From Blastocatellia bacterium (GTDB lineage Bacteria; Acidobacteriota; Blastocatellia; Chloracidobacteriales; JADJPF01): a stretch of 6,235 nucleotides of DNA. How positions within the stretch are numbered: the stretch's first letter is position 1; each line of letters begins with the position of its first letter. The notes below the pieces were generated by a model. It was not told the origin of the DNA. It made no database searches and saw nothing but the letters and a program-made list of their open reading frames with translations. Positions 4,961-6,235 of this stretch are shown here, piece after piece. The translations under genes were made by a program, and so were the position numbers. The stretch is taken from positions 1-6,235 of the forward strand of contig JAHFUF010000326.1 of NCBI GenBank assembly GCA_023265235.1, written 5' to 3'.

Positions 4961-6235
4961 ATGTCAGCCAAATTAGGGGAAACACTTCTTAGAGAACAAT
5001 TAATTAATCCACAACAACTTAAAGAGGCTCTTGATTATCAACGTACTAATGGTGGCCGTTTAGACTCAACTTTGGTCAAATTAGGGTTTTTAAGTGATGA
5101 AGAAATTACTGCTGTACTTTCTAGGCAATATGGTGTGCCATCAGTTAATTTATCGCTATTTGAAATTGATGACTCAGCAGTAAAACTTATTCCTCAAGAA
5201 GTAGCACAAAAATATATGGTTTTGCCTCTATCGCGCGTAGGAGCAACTCTTACACTAGCAATGGTTGATCCTACTAATGTGTTTGCTATTGATGATATTA
5301 AGTTTATGACTGGATTTGGTGTAGAACCTGTAGTTGTTTCTGAAGCATCTATGCAGGAAGCTATGGAAAAATACTATGGCTCTGCTAAATCATTAGACAT
5401 ATTTAAGGATATTCTTGACGATGTAACTAAAGATTCTGGTAAAAGCCTTTTTGATGAAGATGGGAGCGATCTAGAAGTTATTGAAGAAGAAGAAGAAATC
5501 GACTTTGATAATATGGAAAAGATTGGTAATGAAGCTCCAGTAGTAAAACTGGTAAACGTTGTTTTAGTTGATGCAATACGTCGTGGTGCTTCTGATATTC
5601 ATATAGAACCATATGAAAAAGAATTTCGTGTCCGTTTCCGTATAGATGGTATTCTCTATGACATTATGCGTCCACCAATGAAAATGCGTGATGCAATTAC
5701 TTCGCGTGTCAAAATCATGTCAAAGTTAGATATTGCTGAAAAGCGATTGCCTCAAGATGGTCGTATTAAACTCAAAGCAAAACTAGATGGTCGTTCTAGA
5801 GAGCTAGATTATCGTGTTTCTAGCCTTCCTGTACTATGGGGTGAAAAAATCGTATTACGATTATTAGACAAAGAAAAATTGATGTTAGACATGACCAAAC
5901 TAGGTTTTGAAGTAGAAAGCCTAGATCGCTTTAAACGCCAAATTAGTAAACCTTATGGAATGGTGCTAGTTACTGGCCCAACAGGATCAGGAAAAACTAA
6001 TACACTTTATTCTGCAATATCTTCTTTAAATACTCCTGAAACAAATATTATGACCGCCGAAGATCCTGTTGAATTTAACTTACCTGGCATCAACCAAGTT
6101 CAAATGAAAGAACAAATTGGTCTTAATTTTGCGGCTGCCCTGCGTTCTTTCCTACGCCAAGACCCTAATATAATTTTAGTAGGTGAAATTCGAGATTTTG
6201 AAACAGCAGAAATTGCCGTAAAGGCGGCTTTAACA
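4961..6235 (+). CDS. pilB: Type IV pilus assembly (extension) ATPase PilB, 3' end beyond window
   Basis: The first 425 codons are present and open to the right edge; PilB proteins are usually about 560-580 residues. PilB is the cytoplasmic hexameric ATPase that drives pilin polymerisation with the inner-membrane protein PilC. Visible: N-terminal MshEN-type helical tandem (KLGETLLREQ at 4-13 and RLDSTLVKLG at 33-42); T2SSE N-domain to about 140, including KYMVLPL (84-90); acidic linker 162-182 with five Glu (175-179); then the core: GASDIHIEPYE (209-219), RFRIDG (225-230), EKRLPQDGRI (260-269), Walker A GPTGSGKT (339-346), Asp box AEDPVEF (366-372) and Walker B IILVGE (404-409). The His box and any zinc-binding tetracysteine loop would lie past the edge. 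The start at ATG 4961 (MSAKLGE) places the MshEN motif at the very N-terminus, as expected. GspE of type II secretion is the alternative, but the long linker and MshEN domain favour PilB. pilT and pilC often follow in such loci; they are not visible here. Confidence 0.92.
   Translation, partial: MSAKLGETLLREQLINPQQLKEALDYQRTNGGRLDSTLVKLGFLSDEEITAVLSRQYGVPSVNLSLFEIDDSAVKLIPQEVAQKYMVLPLSRVGATLTLAMVDPTNVFAIDDIKFMTGFGVEPVVVSEASMQEAMEKYYGSAKSLDIFKDILDDVTKDSGKSLFDEDGSDLEVIEEEEEIDFDNMEKIGNEAPVVKLVNVVLVDAIRRGASDIHIEPYEKEFRVRFRIDGILYDIMRPPMKMRDAITSRVKIMSKLDIAEKRLPQDGRIKLKAKLDGRSRELDYRVSSLPVLWGEKIVLRLLDKEKLMLDMTKLGFEVESLDRFKRQISKPYGMVLVTGPTGSGKTNTLYSAISSLNTPETNIMTAEDPVEFNLPGINQVQMKEQIGLNFAAALRSFLRQDPNIILVGEIRDFETAEIAVKAALT

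Overview
The window reads as an AT-rich bacterial chromosome segment with four genes or gene parts on the + strand, plus a simple-sequence array at its left edge. Low-GC codon choice, a PATAN/DUF4388 protein, a secreted carboxypeptidase-regulatory-like/TPR protein and a PilB ATPase together suggest a Gram-negative-type bacterium with type IV pili. An AT-rich Acidobacteriota (Blastocatellia-like) lineage fits best, but this is inferred from gene style and no marker gene here proves it.

Layout: 1-120 is a near-perfect TATCCT hexamer array that enters from outside the window. In frame 1 it reads as Tyr-Pro repeats and ends at TAG 121-123, so it may be the tail of an upstream gene. At 274-1035 (or from GTG 220) lies a DUF4388/PATAN-family protein. 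At 1171-3099 lies a complete DinG/YoaA-type (XPD-like) iron-sulfur DNA helicase. The 198-base gap 3100-3297 holds nested inverted repeats, a strong-looking sigma70-type promoter with a palindrome, and a good Shine-Dalgarno site. At 3298-4563 is an exported protein with a beta-sandwich domain, TPRs and a Lys/Asp tail, followed by a convincing hairpin terminator at 4574-4616. The rest of the gap up to 4960 has one candidate promoter and a G6 ribosome-binding region. From 4961 to the right edge is pilB, cut just after Walker B.

Functional picture: PilB powers type IV pilus extension. PATAN-domain proteins are known in cyanobacteria as regulators acting on pilus motors, so the DUF4388 protein could be a partner or regulator of the same machine. 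Both proteins carry a similar tandem helical motif of the MshEN type, known in other ATPases to bind cyclic di-GMP. The helicase is a DNA-repair protein with no obvious link to the pilus. The TPR protein may be a periplasmic scaffold. Terminator and promoter placement indicate that pilB is transcribed separately from the TPR gene. No complete undescribed multi-gene system is visible. The best leads are the structured 3110-3228 region, the shared MshEN-like motif and the edge hexamer array.
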